DNA of 64,000 bases from Zelonia costaricensis (taxonomy: Eukaryota; Euglenozoa; Kinetoplastea; Trypanosomatida; Trypanosomatidae): assembly GCA_030849075.1 (NCBI GenBank), contig JASAOO010003449.1, positions 1 through 64,000 on the forward strand, in the 5' to 3' direction. This document shows positions 42,201 through 55,355 of this stretch, one piece after another; position 1 is the first letter of the stretch; every line of letters begins with the position of its first letter. The notes under the pieces were generated by a model. That model did no database searches, had not been told where the DNA came from, and worked only from the letters and a program-made list of their open reading frames with translations. A program made the position numbers and the translations under genes.

Positions 42201-43891
42201 GCAAACAAAAAACAAAAATGATCGGGCGCATCGTGACGGGAGATCGGAGCGAGGGAGGGGGGAGGGGAGGAAGGCGGGAGAGACGGGACGGGGAAACAAG
42301 AGACACGGCAGTCACGTGGAAACATACGGAGGGCTGAAAACGAAGAGCAGAGGAAGCAGGAGCTGCTGCACCGACATCCTCAACAAGGAAAACAAAAAAG
42401 AAAGAGAACCTCTTTCTACACACTCGCGTCACCGCGCTTTTTTCTCTGTTCACCTCTTCTCGCTGCGCGGGGTCGGGAGGGGGTGGGGTGGGGGAGAGAG
42501 GGGCCGGGCCGGGCCGGGCCGGGCAGCGATCCTGGCGGACGTTTTCTCTGCCGTGGCGCGAACGTGCGGGACCGCGGCGCGGTGCACGGCCGTGTATGAA
42601 GGGTATTACCGTCGTCCTCTCTTGTCTGTAGGTGGAGGTGAGAGCGGGATGTCGAGACAACGGAATGCCCGAGAGCGGTACGGAGAGGCGGGGCGTGATC
42701 ACGCTTTACGGTCGGAGTAGGGGGCATCGCCCGCACACAACAGGCATCAGGTGTTCTCGTGCCCCACGTGCCACCCCTCCCTACAGACGCGAGTGCTCAT
42801 GGGGCAAATTCAGTTTTCATGATGCACGAGTCCCCCCCCCCACTGAGAACTTCGAAGAGGAAAAGAAAAGAGAAGGAGGATGCCGACCGTCGCTGCCATT
42901 GGAGGCGGTGGTACAACAAGGGTGCCTCCTCTGGCAAAAAGGAGGACAGGACGACAGCGGCCGACGAGGTAGGCGACAGTGGCGCTGACAGCGGCAGAGT
43001 GGGAGCGCACAGGGGCTGGGCTGGGGTGGACGCGAGGGCGGCAACGCTTACGTGCGTGCGCGTCATGGCGTGAGCGGGCACACACAGACACACACACACA
43101 CAGACAAGCGAGCACGGGTTCAGCGAGAAGGGAAAGAGGAAAGAAGAGCGAAAAACAAACACGAGGGGGCGGGAGAAGAGGGGGGGGGCGGCTGGCAGAG
43201 GTGCGCAGCAGGGGGCGAGATGCTGCGCCTCGACTCGGGTGGGACGGTGCACAGCGGGGAGGAGTACACAAGGACTGGGACGGCAGCGCAAAGAGAAGAG
43301 AGGAGGCCATGGCAGGGAATGCTGGACGGTGACGCCAAGAAATCTGAGGTGAGGGAGGGGGAAGCAACGGAGCACCGGAGATGAGCAAGAAAAAAAAAGG
43401 GGGAGGATGACAGCGGATTTGTGCAAATGCGGGTGGGGGTGGGGTGGGCGGGTCAGCGGCTCAGATGAGTTGTTGAGAGAGCCGTCCACATGCTATGCTG
43501 GACATACCCTCCTCCGATTCAGCTCCCCCTGTCGGCCGCCTTCATAGAGCCCCCCCACCCCGTCCGTGCTGCCCTCCCGCTGGGGCGCCTTACTCTGGCA
43601 GCCGACTCGTGCGCTGCCAACCCGCGTGCCTTGCGGAAGGAGAAGGAGAAGAAAAAAAAAACTCAACGCGTTTGGTTCGGTGCACGCGCGGCGACTCTTC
43701 CATTCCCTGGCCCTTTCGAGCCCTCTTCCTCTCCGCCGCACTTTACAAAGGCGCACCACCTTCTGCGATTCCACACGCCGCGACTCCTGCTGTTGCGGTG
43801 ACCTCCGCCACACAAGCTCAGCTCTACTCTGCTGGCTCGGCTTTGATCCTTGGCCGCCTCACCGACGCTGGAGAGAGAGAGTGAGAGGCGC
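39205..43891. other. 4.7-kb gene-free gap with a T-depleted purine-rich block
   Basis: No supportable gene between TAT-4 and TAT-3. From about 41630 to 42420 the plus strand is very rich in A and G with few T, so minus-strand open frames (for example 40890-42101) are Phe/Ser/Leu-rich artefacts. A (GGGCC)n repeat is at 42501-42524. G-runs are at 40618-40628, 40822-40832 and 43182-43190. Confidence 0.5.
42501..42524. repeat. (GGGCC)n pentanucleotide repeat
   Basis: Four full GGGCC units and a partial fifth, in the gap upstream of TAT-3. Confidence 0.95.
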
Positions 43892-45241
43892 TTACTTCAT
43901 GTGGCGCTCGCAGAACTCGATGATGCGATCGACAGCGTCGTTCAGCACCGCCGGCGGGCGGGACACTGTCGCGCGAATGAAGCCCGCCATCCCAAAGATC
44001 TCGCCCGGCAGCACCTGCACGTTCTCCTCATCCAGCAGCTTCTCGTAGAACTCCATGTCCGTGCTGATGTCCTTGAAGCGGTCGAGCTCCACCTTGAGCA
44101 TCACGAACATCGAGGCCTGCGGGGGATCGAAGGAGATGCCGAGGTCGTGCTCGAGCAGCCGGTTGTACACCTTCGCGCCGGCCTCCAGCTGGGCGATGAG
44201 ATCCTCGGTGTGGGAGGCAGGGCACTTCAGCAGCGTCCGGGCCATCGCCTCCTGGCAGATGGAGTTAACGCCGGAGATGAGCTGCGCCAGCCGCTCCATG
44301 CCAACCGTCCACTCCGCTGCCACGTCCAGCGGGTCGACGAGGAGAGACCAGCCCACGCGCCAGCCGGGGCACACCTGGTACTTGGCCGTCCCGCCGAGGA
44401 TAAGCCGCGGCACGTTCGTGTCGAAGTCGGCGACCGAGGTGAAGATGCCGTTGTGCAGCACCATCTCCGCGTAGATCTCGTCGCTAATCATGGGGAGCTG
44501 TCGGTGCTGGCAGAACTCGATGATCTCGTTGAGGTGGGCGCGGGAAAAGTTGCTGCCGCACGGGTTCGACGGGTTGATGATGATGAAGGCCTTGGTGCGG
44601 TCGTCGACGAGGCTGGCGGCTTCGTTGAGGTCGCACTCCCAGTGCTTGGCGGGGTCGAGGTTGTAGTAGCGGCACTCGATGCCGTAGCCGTCGCACACGC
44701 TCTTGTAGTGCGGGAAGGACGGGGCGCACATGAGGATGTTATCGCCCTCGTTGCACAGTGCCGTAAGGGCGAGCACGATGGCCTGCGAAACGCCCGACGT
44801 GATGATGACGTTCTCCCAGTTCACGGCCTCCTGCCGCGACTTGGTCTGGCAGAAGCGGCGCCAGTACGTGGCCACCACCTGACGCACGTTGTCCGTGCCG
44901 ATCGACGGCGGGTAGCCGTTGAAGTTGCCAGAGCGGACGACATCAACGACGGCCTCGGTGACGATCGACGGCGTCTTCAGGTTGCCATCGACAGTCGGGT
45001 CGCCGATCGAGAGGCGCAGGTTCGACTTGGAGGAGCGGGAAGGCTTCATGTTGTCGGCCAAGTTGTTCAGGGGCTGCAGCGTGCGCTGGGCATGCTTCGA
45101 GGTCGTGACGCGGCGGAAGCTCGCGTTCTCGGCGGCGCGCTGCTGCTGCACCTCGCGGCGCTCCTCATCCGTCAGCGAGGCCGTCGAGTTGCTCGCCTTG
45201 AGCGCCTGCGTGGCGGGAGCCGTCTGGGTCTCGATCGTCAT
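43892..45241 (-). CDS. TAT: Tyrosine aminotransferase, copy 4 (likely the Leishmania TAT orthologue)
   Basis: A 449-residue subfamily-I aminotransferase, near the ~450 residues I recall for Leishmania TAT. In trypanosomatids this enzyme transaminates aromatic amino acids (and often Met or Leu) with pyruvate, oxaloacetate or 2-oxoglutarate. Motifs: RLSIGDPT (76-83), FNGYPPSIG (107-115), FPHY (Tyr179), NPSNPCGSN (223-231), SDEIYAE (Asp254, Tyr257), PLP lysine Lys287 in GGTAKYQVCPGWRVGW, and Arg423 in FIRATVSRP. The hydrophilic N-terminal ~40 residues are absent from copy 3. Cys291 just after the PLP lysine is unusual among these copies. It is the first aminotransferase downstream of GAPDH. Orthology is inferred from length and position. 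Confidence 0.92.
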   Translation of the reverse strand: MTIETQTAPATQALKASNSTASLTDEERREVQQQRAAENASFRRVTTSKHAQRTLQPLNNLADNMKPSRSSKSNLRLSIGDPTVDGNLKTPSIVTEAVVDVVRSGNFNGYPPSIGTDNVRQVVATYWRRFCQTKSRQEAVNWENVIITSGVSQAIVLALTALCNEGDNILMCAPSFPHYKSVCDGYGIECRYYNLDPAKHWECDLNEAASLVDDRTKAFIIINPSNPCGSNFSRAHLNEIIEFCQHRQLPMISDEIYAEMVLHNGIFTSVADFDTNVPRLILGGTAKYQVCPGWRVGWSLLVDPLDVAAEWTVGMERLAQLISGVNSICQEAMARTLLKCPASHTEDLIAQLEAGAKVYNRLLEHDLGISFDPPQASMFVMLKVELDRFKDISTDMEFYEKLLDEENVQVLPGEIFGMAGFIRATVSRPPAVLNDAVDRIIEFCERHMK

Positions 45242-48068
45242 CTTCTTGGTGACGTTGCGGGATGCGTCGGGGTAGGGGGAAAGGTCGGCGAAGCGTGCAG
45301 TGCGTGGGTGGTGATAAACCGAGCTTTGGCGTCAACGGCAGGCTTGAGAGAACAGAGAAAACAAAGCGCAGAGGAATAGTGATAGCTTGAGTTGATCGCA
45401 ATGGGAGGAGAGATAGACTTAGCGAATGAACTGGTTGTTGTGTGTGTGTGTGTGTTTGTGTGTGTGTGAGTGAGTGCAGCGTGCAACAGGGGAGGGCAGC
45501 GCGGAAAACAAACAGTGGAAGGCGTGTTTCAACGTCCGTGTGTTTGCGTGTGTGTGGGGGGGGTGGGAGGAGTGCGTGAAATTAGACAGGAAAGGGTTGA
45601 AGTGGACATCATTCTGTTGACAGCAGAGTTGCACATATTTGGTTGCTGCGGACACGGGATGCACCGGCGCAATCATGACCTTCACGACGACTCTCGGTGA
45701 CACACAGAGCAAAAACGTTTTTCGCGGACTGGCGATTCTCCTTTTCTGTTTCGCTTTTTGCATTGGCAAAGTGCGTTAGGGTTGAAATCGTACAAGGCGA
45801 TGAGACGCCGCGGCGGCAGCAGCAGGCGGCACAGGCCTGCACCTTCCACCCGTCTCCACTCTCGCCAGAGCCGTTTCTCGCAGCACGCTGTGCAGAAGCA
45901 CCTAAAGCCAACTCACCACCGATCACGCCCGTCACCTTGAATATCGAGAGAGGCAACGAACATGGAGCCCGTCAAGACTGCGGAATCGTTGCTCAGAGAC
46001 CTAACACAAAACCACAGCACAGGCACCAGAGCCTACAAGCCAAACGTCGCTCCTGAAAAGAGAAAAAACCGCAGGCCGTTATCCTCGCAAGAGGGCACAA
46101 AAAGCCGAAACCAGCTCAGACAAAGATAAATGAATATCCCATACATGTGCTCATCACCCACCTTCTGGTGGCTCAGAAGACCGAGGATTGATNCAGCAGC
46201 AGCAGCAGCGACAGCGGCTCGGGTGCGGAAAGCCGAAACCAACTCAGACGAAGATAAATGAATATCCCATACATGTGCTCATCACCCACCTTCTGGTGGC
46301 TCAGAAGACCGAGGATTGATGTGAAGGATTGTCATCAGCGGCGGTGGCGGTGCGGCGTGCGTACGGGGGCGAGGACGAGCCACAGCCGGCGGCGAAGGAT
46401 GCTTGGGTGCGAGCAGAGTCGGAGGATGAGTGACTGGTGGCGCGGGAGAGCGTGCGAAGAGGGGTGTGTGGGAATGAGGAAGGTGAAGGTAGGGAGTTGT
46501 ATGCCCCTGACGGTTCTTCAAAGGCGTGGAAAAAAACCGAAAGAAGTGTAGGGCATCAATGGCCGTCTGTTGTGCGTCCGAAGGCGAGGTGCAGGTGGAC
46601 GGGGCATAGAGGTGGGGTGGGGGGGGGGCGGAGGAGTTGGGCGGTGGGCGGTGGAGGGCTCTCTTCTGCGCAAGGAAGGCATGCCGAGGGGCGCTGCCCT
46701 GGTGGAAGCACTGCGGCGACGGATTGCCAACGGAGAGCGGTGGTGTGTCAAGGGCACTGCGGCAGTGAATGTGCGTACGTGTCCACTGGCGGGCTGGCAG
46801 GCGGTGTACTGGTCCGCCGGCCACCGCGAAGTGTCACCGTTCAAGACGTTCGAGCGAGTTTTGCACCAGTGTTCGTGTAAGTTGTTGTTTGGTTTGCGGG
46901 GAGGGGTGAGTGCGCCTCGTGTTGGCTGTTGTCTTGCAACTGCTGCCTTGCCATGACTTGAGCTGCAACGGTAGAACGACCTCCGCTTCCCCTCTGCGTC
47001 CTGGTACGCCGAGAAGAAGAAGAAAAGGGGGAGCGTCCGATGCGGCGGACTCGAGGCTTGTGAAAGGGGGGGGGGGAGGGGGCGGGAGAGGTCGGCTAGA
47101 AAGGAACGCTTGAGGAGCTGGCGAGGCAGTAAACGCGTGCGACGAGGGGACCACAGAGAGAACATAAATGAGCTGGCAAAGAAACAGAAAGAAGAAAAAT
47201 ACGAAAATGAAGAGCGTAACATACCGATGAGGGGCGCTAAGATGGCGAGAGAGACACGCTCTGTTGCCGAATTGCATCGACTTCTTCTGTGAACGCACCC
47301 ACCGCCGGGCGAGATGGAAATGGAAGAGTGAGGAGGGGGGGGGCATAGCACAACAGGTGGTATGAGAATAGCGATGCGCGGCCGCTGAGTGCTGCGCCGG
47401 ACCTGGAGAAATCCAGAGCTACACGCTCGGAGACACACCGACGCAGACGCAGCAGCAAAGGGAGCTTCGTCGTTGGACGTTTCGACGTGCGGAGTCTACT
47501 GGACAAGGACCGCACCGAGAAAGAAAAAAAAGAGAGAACGAAAGAGAACGGAACAGGCGTGGGCAAAGCGCAGAGGGTGTGGGATCGTGAGCGGCGTGAG
47601 AAGGCGTCATTTTCTATTCTGGCTTGCAGTGTTTTGTTCGTGTCGGGTTCGCACGTGACGGAGGGAGGGGGAGGGGGCGTCGGGACACGCGTTGGGACTA
47701 CGCTGAAAAGGTCCTATCAAACGGCGGGGGCGCTAGGAGGCCGAAACGAAGGGAAGAAAGACAAGCGAGCCGCACATGTTGACGCCCTCGCACCCGTCAC
47801 TCGTCACCTCTCGACGTTGTCGGTGGATGTAAAAAAAAAAAAAGGAAGGAAGGAGGGAGGGAGGGAGAGAGAAGGCAGGCAGAGTGGCCTCACCATCATC
47901 AGATACACAGCCGCGCACACATCCACTCCTGATCTCACTCGTGCATCGACATGCAAACTGCACCAAGATCGGACAAGCGAAGGGGGAACAAAGAAGAACT
48001 CGAATGATGGGGACCACGCCGGTGCTGCAACGCTAAACCGCCTTTTCCCTTGTTCTATTGCTTCCTGC
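45242..48068. other. 2.8-kb gap with near-duplicate around an ambiguous base
   Basis: No supportable gene between the GAPDH stop and the TAT-4 start. It holds (TG)n tracts near 45438-45467, the 90-bp repeat pair around N46193, and G-runs near 46619-46628 and 47066-47077. The larger open frames (46518-47438 and others) lack domains. Confidence 0.5.
46103..46320. repeat. 90-bp near-perfect direct repeat around a single N and a CAG run
   Basis: Positions 46103-46192 recur at 46231-46320 with two differences. Between them are N46193, a short (CAG)n run and about 20 bp of other sequence. An unresolved assembly join or a misplaced contig end is the simplest explanation. Confidence 0.88.
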
Positions 48069-51048
<2,980 letters not shown>

Positions 51049-52287
51049 TCACTTCGCATGGCGCTGGCAGAAGGGGATGAGGCGCTCCACCACCTCCTCG
51101 ATGACCTTGCGCTCCCGCACAAAGCAAATGCGGAAGAAGCCGGGGATGTACATGTACGTGCCCGGCACCACCTGCACGTTCTCCTCATCCTCCAGCGCAA
51201 GGTAGAAGTCGATGTCGCTCTTGAAGTCCTTGAACATGTCGAGGTGCACCTTCACCATGATGTAGAGCGCCCCCTGCGGATCGGCGCAGGAGAGGCCGTG
51301 GCACTTCCGGACGCCCTCGGCGAAGAGCTTTGCGTTCGTCTCGAGCTCAGCCATGTTCGCTGCGTAGTACTCCTTCGGCGTGTTCTTGAGAATCTCAGGC
51401 AGCGCGTGCTGTGCCAATGCGTTGGGGCCGAGCGTGTGCATCGACAGGTTCTGCATGCCCTTCAGCACGTCCGTGGCGTACCCATCGGGGTCGACGAGCA
51501 GCACCCACCCGACACGCCAGCCGGGCACCATGAAGTTCTTGGCCATCCCGCACACAATAAAGCGCGGCACGGGGGACTTGAACTGGGCGACCGAGGTGAA
51601 GACCTGGCCCTCGAACACCATGCCGCAGTAGATCTCGTCGGAGATGATGGGCAGCTTCAGCTCCTCGCAAAGACGCACAATTGCCTCGACGTGCTCGCGG
51701 CTCCAGTTGCTGCCGCACGGGTTGGACGGGTTGTTCAGCACAATCGCCTTGGTACGGTCGTCGACGAGGCTGCGCACCTCCTCCAGGTCCAGCTCCCACT
51801 CCTTGTCCGGCAGCAGGTTGTAGAAGCGCTTCTCAATCTTGTACGTGTCGCAGCACAGCGTGTACGCCGGGAAGCCCGGCGCGGGGATGAGCAGGTTGTC
51901 GCCCTCGTCGCACAGGGCCGTGATGGAGTCGACGATGGCCTCGGCGCCGCCGGTGCCCAGAACGACGTTCTCGCCCTTGCACTGCTCCGGGTTCTCTGTC
52001 GCGAAGTTCGTGGCCCACCACTCGGCCACCGCGTTGCAGGCCGCCGGCGCGCCCCAGCTGCGCTGGTACGAGTACTTGGTCGGCGCCTGCGTGTACTTGC
52101 GGTAGGCCTGGACCGCCACCTCGGTCGTCTTGAGGTTGCCATCGAAGGTCGGGTCGCCGACGGAGAGCTTCAGCTGCGTCTTGTCCGTGCACTTGGACTT
52201 GCGCATGAAGCAGATGTTCATGTCACTTGTGCCCGCCATCGACAGCGGCGCCACGGGGAACTTCTGCGCTGCCTTGACGTCGGACAT
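51049..52287 (-). CDS. Tyrosine aminotransferase-like PLP enzyme, copy 5
   Basis: A 412-residue subfamily-I aminotransferase located upstream of GAPDH, apart from the other four. Motifs: KLSVGDPT (40-47), NPSNPCGSN (187-195), SDEIYCG (Asp217, Tyr220), PLP lysine Lys250 in CGMAKNFMVPGWRVGW, and Arg in FFRICFVRE. It differs near the substrate: KYSYQRSWG replaces the FNGYPPxxG of copies 3 and 4, and FPAY replaces FPHY. The N-terminus has two Cys and a short basic stretch (MRKSK). C-terminus RHAK is not a PTS1. The start is at MSDVKAAQKFPVA; an upstream Met at 52407 would add 40 residues from a pyrimidine-rich region. It probably has a different amino-acid preference from TAT-4, but that cannot be shown here. 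Confidence 0.92.
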   Translation of the reverse strand: MSDVKAAQKFPVAPLSMAGTSDMNICFMRKSKCTDKTQLKLSVGDPTFDGNLKTTEVAVQAYRKYTQAPTKYSYQRSWGAPAACNAVAEWWATNFATENPEQCKGENVVLGTGGAEAIVDSITALCDEGDNLLIPAPGFPAYTLCCDTYKIEKRFYNLLPDKEWELDLEEVRSLVDDRTKAIVLNNPSNPCGSNWSREHVEAIVRLCEELKLPIISDEIYCGMVFEGQVFTSVAQFKSPVPRFIVCGMAKNFMVPGWRVGWVLLVDPDGYATDVLKGMQNLSMHTLGPNALAQHALPEILKNTPKEYYAANMAELETNAKLFAEGVRKCHGLSCADPQGALYIMVKVHLDMFKDFKSDIDFYLALEDEENVQVVPGTYMYIPGFFRICFVRERKVIEEVVERLIPFCQRHAK

Positions 52288-53493
52288 GGTCGCTGCAGCA
52301 CAGGTCAAGTAGGGGTGATGCCGAAAGAAATAGCGATGATGCGCGGGGGAGGGGAGCGAGCCTTTAAAACTGCCGTCTCGCACCTTCGGTGGGTAGGTCA
52401 GGTCCACGTGTTTGTGTTTGTGTTTGTGTGTCAGCGTGTGCTCGTCTGACAGTGAGTCCTAGCGATAGAGACGAGAACGACTACAAGAAGCAAAGGAAAG
52501 GGGCGTCGGGTTGGCTGATGCGGAGAGATGGAGCGGCGACACCTGTGTGTGTGTGGTCAGCGGGAAGAGACGGTAAGTAAGGTGGGTACGCGAGCGCGCG
52601 AAGTGGGGCGGGGGGGGCGAAGGAAGGGTATGTGCGCAGAGCGGGACCACGGAGGAGAAACGAGAAAGAAGAAGGGAGTTCGTAGCGAAGACACGCACGC
52701 GTGTGTGTACGTGTGACAAGTGTGCTGGAGGGGGGGGTGAGAAGGAAGAGAATGGAAGGCTGGTGAAAGGGATTGCTGAACGGCGGGAGGGGGTGGGTGG
52801 TGGGTGGGAAGCTCAACTGGAATTGTGAAAGTCGGAGCGCGAAGCAGCAGAGCAAGAGGGGACCAGCGGAGATGCGTGCCGTGAAGGCGCGAGGCACTGT
52901 GAGGAGTCGACGTGAAAAGCACACGGGCACAACCGGAAAAAAGACAAAAGCAAACAGACAGAAAGGGCAAAGCTGCACGGCGGCCGCCGCGCCCCTTCGC
53001 TCAATACGCGCAGGCCCCGCCCCCCGCAAACTCGTGCATCTGCGCACGTGGTGGCGGAAAACGCCAAAGGCGGCAGAGAGGAGCAAACCGCTCCACCCAT
53101 TTCATGTTGTCCCTTTTTTTTAATTTGCATCGAACGTCATCGGTAAACACAGAAGCGTGCGCAAGACGCTGGATTCGAGAGGCGAGAAGTGGAGAGGGAG
53201 GGGAGTAGGTGGAGAAGGTCGGGCCTATGGAGATGCGGACGGATGCCGCGCAAATACAAGCGCCGTTGCGTTTGTGCCTTTATGGACTCCACCACCTCCC
53301 CCCCCTCCTCACTGAGTTCTCCCCTCCTGCAACTGTATCTCTCTCACTCCGCGTTGTCGTGTCTGCGCGCTCCTCTGGAACTCAGCCGGCATTGGAAGCG
53401 GATGGCTAAATGGGCGAAAAAGGAAAACAGAGGGGGTCACGAATCGTGTCAGCAGGCACCATATGTAAAAAAAATGGCGCTGATGCTGCACTC
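52288..53493. other. 1.2-kb gene-free gap
   Basis: No supportable gene between the SDR-like stop and the TAT-5 start. It contains polypurine runs (52585-52625, 52725-52760) and short (TG)n tracts near 52408-52430 and 52695-52715. Confidence 0.55.
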
Positions 53494-54765
53494 TCAGGCT
53501 TCTGCCGCACCTGCGGTCGCAGGTTTGCGGTTCTGCCACCAGCGCAGCAGCCGCGCCGCCCACGGCAGCGGGAAGGCCATCATCACGGGGTACACAACCG
53601 TGGTCGACCACGCCGCCCGGTGGCAGTAGCGTTCCTGTCCACGGCAGATCGCGTCCACGCAGCACCCGGCGGCCCTGTCGAGCTCCGCGTTCCGGCGCTG
53701 GACCGCCTGCGTGTACAAGTCACGGTACGTCGAGCTGGCCGCGCGCCCACGTGCGCCGAGAACGCCGCTATCGCGTTCTGGACTGCCCGTAGCGGGCGAC
53801 GTAGAGGGTGTCGCGGGTGACGAAGCGGCGCGGACCGCGGCGGCGGGCAGGGAGGCGCTCAGAGCCGTCGGCGTGCCGAGCTGCACGTCATCGAGGCAGA
53901 GCAGCGTCATGCGAACCTCACGCGCCGCCGTCGGGGTCGACGCGGAGCCGGTGACTGGAGCGGCGGCGGCGCCATTCCAGCCATTCGAATTCCGCAGCAA
54001 GGCGATCCAGTCGCGCATGGAGTAGTGCAGCCCCACCGCGGCCCACTGCGAGGCGGCGTACTCGGGGCTGTCGCTGTCCAGTGTGTAGCCGGCGCTGGTG
54101 GCAACGAGATTGACCACCTGCGCATAGTCGTCCCGACGCCGCGCCCCGCGTGCCGTCGCGCCCGCTGCGGTGGTGGTCGAGGTCATGGGAGACGTGGACG
54201 AACGCGCGAGCAGGAGCGGGAGCAGCTGCCGCACCACCCACAGCGGCGCCAGCGTGTTGGCCTGCAGAACCCGCTCCGCCGAGTCATCCGCGCGTTCGCT
54301 GAGCGGCTTTGTAGGGTACGTGTGGGCAGCGTTGACGAGCACGTCGACGGCGCCCAGCTTCTCCATCTCCTTTGCGGCCCGCTGCACCTGCAGCCGCGAC
54401 GAGACGTCCACGGCCATGATCATGAAGTCGTCGTTCGGCTGCAGTCCAGCCGCCGCACCACCACTGCCGCTGCCGGCGCGGTTGCCACCATCCGGTGCGC
54501 ACGAGGCGTCGCTGCTGGTGTCGCTGCCGAGTGCTGCCTTGAGCACGTCCGTCTGCAGCTCCTGGAGCTTGAGCTTGCTGTAATCCCACGCCACGACGCG
54601 CGCCCCGCGGGCGTAGAGCTGTGCGCACAGCCGCCGGCCCAGCTCGCTGCACGCACCCGTGACGACGACGGTGGCGCCCAGGATGGGACGGGGCCGGTAC
54701 CGGAAGAAGGCAACAACACGCCAGATGGCCCACAGCGTGGCACACATGAAGACAAGGAGAATCAT
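53494..54765 (-). CDS. Membrane-anchored short-chain dehydrogenase-like protein with altered catalytic motifs
   Basis: A 423-residue SDR-fold protein. An N-terminal hydrophobic segment (about 2-21) followed by FRYRPRP is a likely anchor, as in ER or lipid-droplet 17beta-HSD11/RDH10-type SDRs; a second hydrophobic stretch is near the C-terminus (VVYPVMMAFPLPW). The classical motifs are degenerate: TGxxxGxG reads TGACSELG (Glu41 for Gly), NNAG reads NAAH (145-148), the catalytic Ser position reads Thr223 in ATSAG, and YxxxK reads YAASQ (Tyr236, Gln240 for Lys). Asn170 is kept. Ala/Ser/Gly-rich inserts lie at about 80-110, 188-212 and 285-345. It may be a non-enzymatic SDR or have altered chemistry. 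The start is at MILLVFMCATLW. Confidence 0.82.
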   Translation of the reverse strand: MILLVFMCATLWAIWRVVAFFRYRPRPILGATVVVTGACSELGRRLCAQLYARGARVVAWDYSKLKLQELQTDVLKAALGSDTSSDASCAPDGGNRAGSGSGGAAAGLQPNDDFMIMAVDVSSRLQVQRAAKEMEKLGAVDVLVNAAHTYPTKPLSERADDSAERVLQANTLAPLWVVRQLLPLLLARSSTSPMTSTTTAAGATARGARRRDDYAQVVNLVATSAGYTLDSDSPEYAASQWAAVGLHYSMRDWIALLRNSNGWNGAAAAPVTGSASTPTAAREVRMTLLCLDDVQLGTPTALSASLPAAAVRAASSPATPSTSPATGSPERDSGVLGARGRAASSTYRDLYTQAVQRRNAELDRAAGCCVDAICRGQERYCHRAAWSTTVVYPVMMAFPLPWAARLLRWWQNRKPATAGAAEA

Positions 54766-55355
54766 GGTGAAACTGGGAGGAGAGTGGGAGGGTGGTCGTT
54801 GTGGTGGTGGTGATGTGTACCGCGAAGAGGGGGGGGGTGGGTGAGGAAGTGCGGAAGCGGTGTGGCTTGAATATGCGTGAGTGATGGAGGAGGAGGCTCC
54901 TGCTGTGTTTGTGTGTATGTGTGTGTGCTCTTTGCACCAAGCCTCCCGTCTCAAGCGACTGCGTGCGATGGAAAAGCCACGAACAAAAGAAACAAGACAA
55001 ACCAAACAAAAAGAAGTTTGGGATGTCAAACAGAGGCGTGACCATCAGCGTCGAGGACAACAACAAAAAAACGCATTTTACGAGATGAATCTCAGTGCAT
55101 GACTCATCGCGTCACGTGCATCGCGTGATACCGCTTCTCAAGCACTTTTTTCGTGTGTGTGAGTTACAGACCTTGTTTTTTGTGGTGGTGCACTTGCCCG
55201 GGGGAGGAAGGCGGGGTGGGGAGTGTGGGAAACACGTGGAGTAGCGCCAGGTGAGGTGCGAGTGCGCCAACAGCCATGCACACACAGGCACGTCACTTCG
55301 AAGCAAGATATTCATCAAGAGCGCGTTGAATCGGAGCGCTCGCCTTCTCTTTTCT
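54766..55355. other. Intergenic
   Basis: A 590-bp gap between the endonuclease V stop and the SDR-like start. It has G-rich sequence near 54776-54796 and 54829-54845 and a short (TG)n tract near 54907-54927. No gene is supportable. Confidence 0.55.
54774..54796 (-). promoter_or_regulatory. Putative spliced-leader acceptor, SDR-like gene
   Basis: The minus strand reads CCACCCTCCCACTCTCCTCCCAG, then TTTCACC before the ATG. AG at 54775-54774 would leave only about 8 nt of 5' UTR, which is short, so an upstream site may be used instead. Confidence 0.3.

Noticed and set aside
46518..47438. 306-residue minus-strand open frame between GAPDH and TAT-4
   Set aside because: Pro/Ser/Arg-rich with no domain; it begins and ends in low-complexity sequence.
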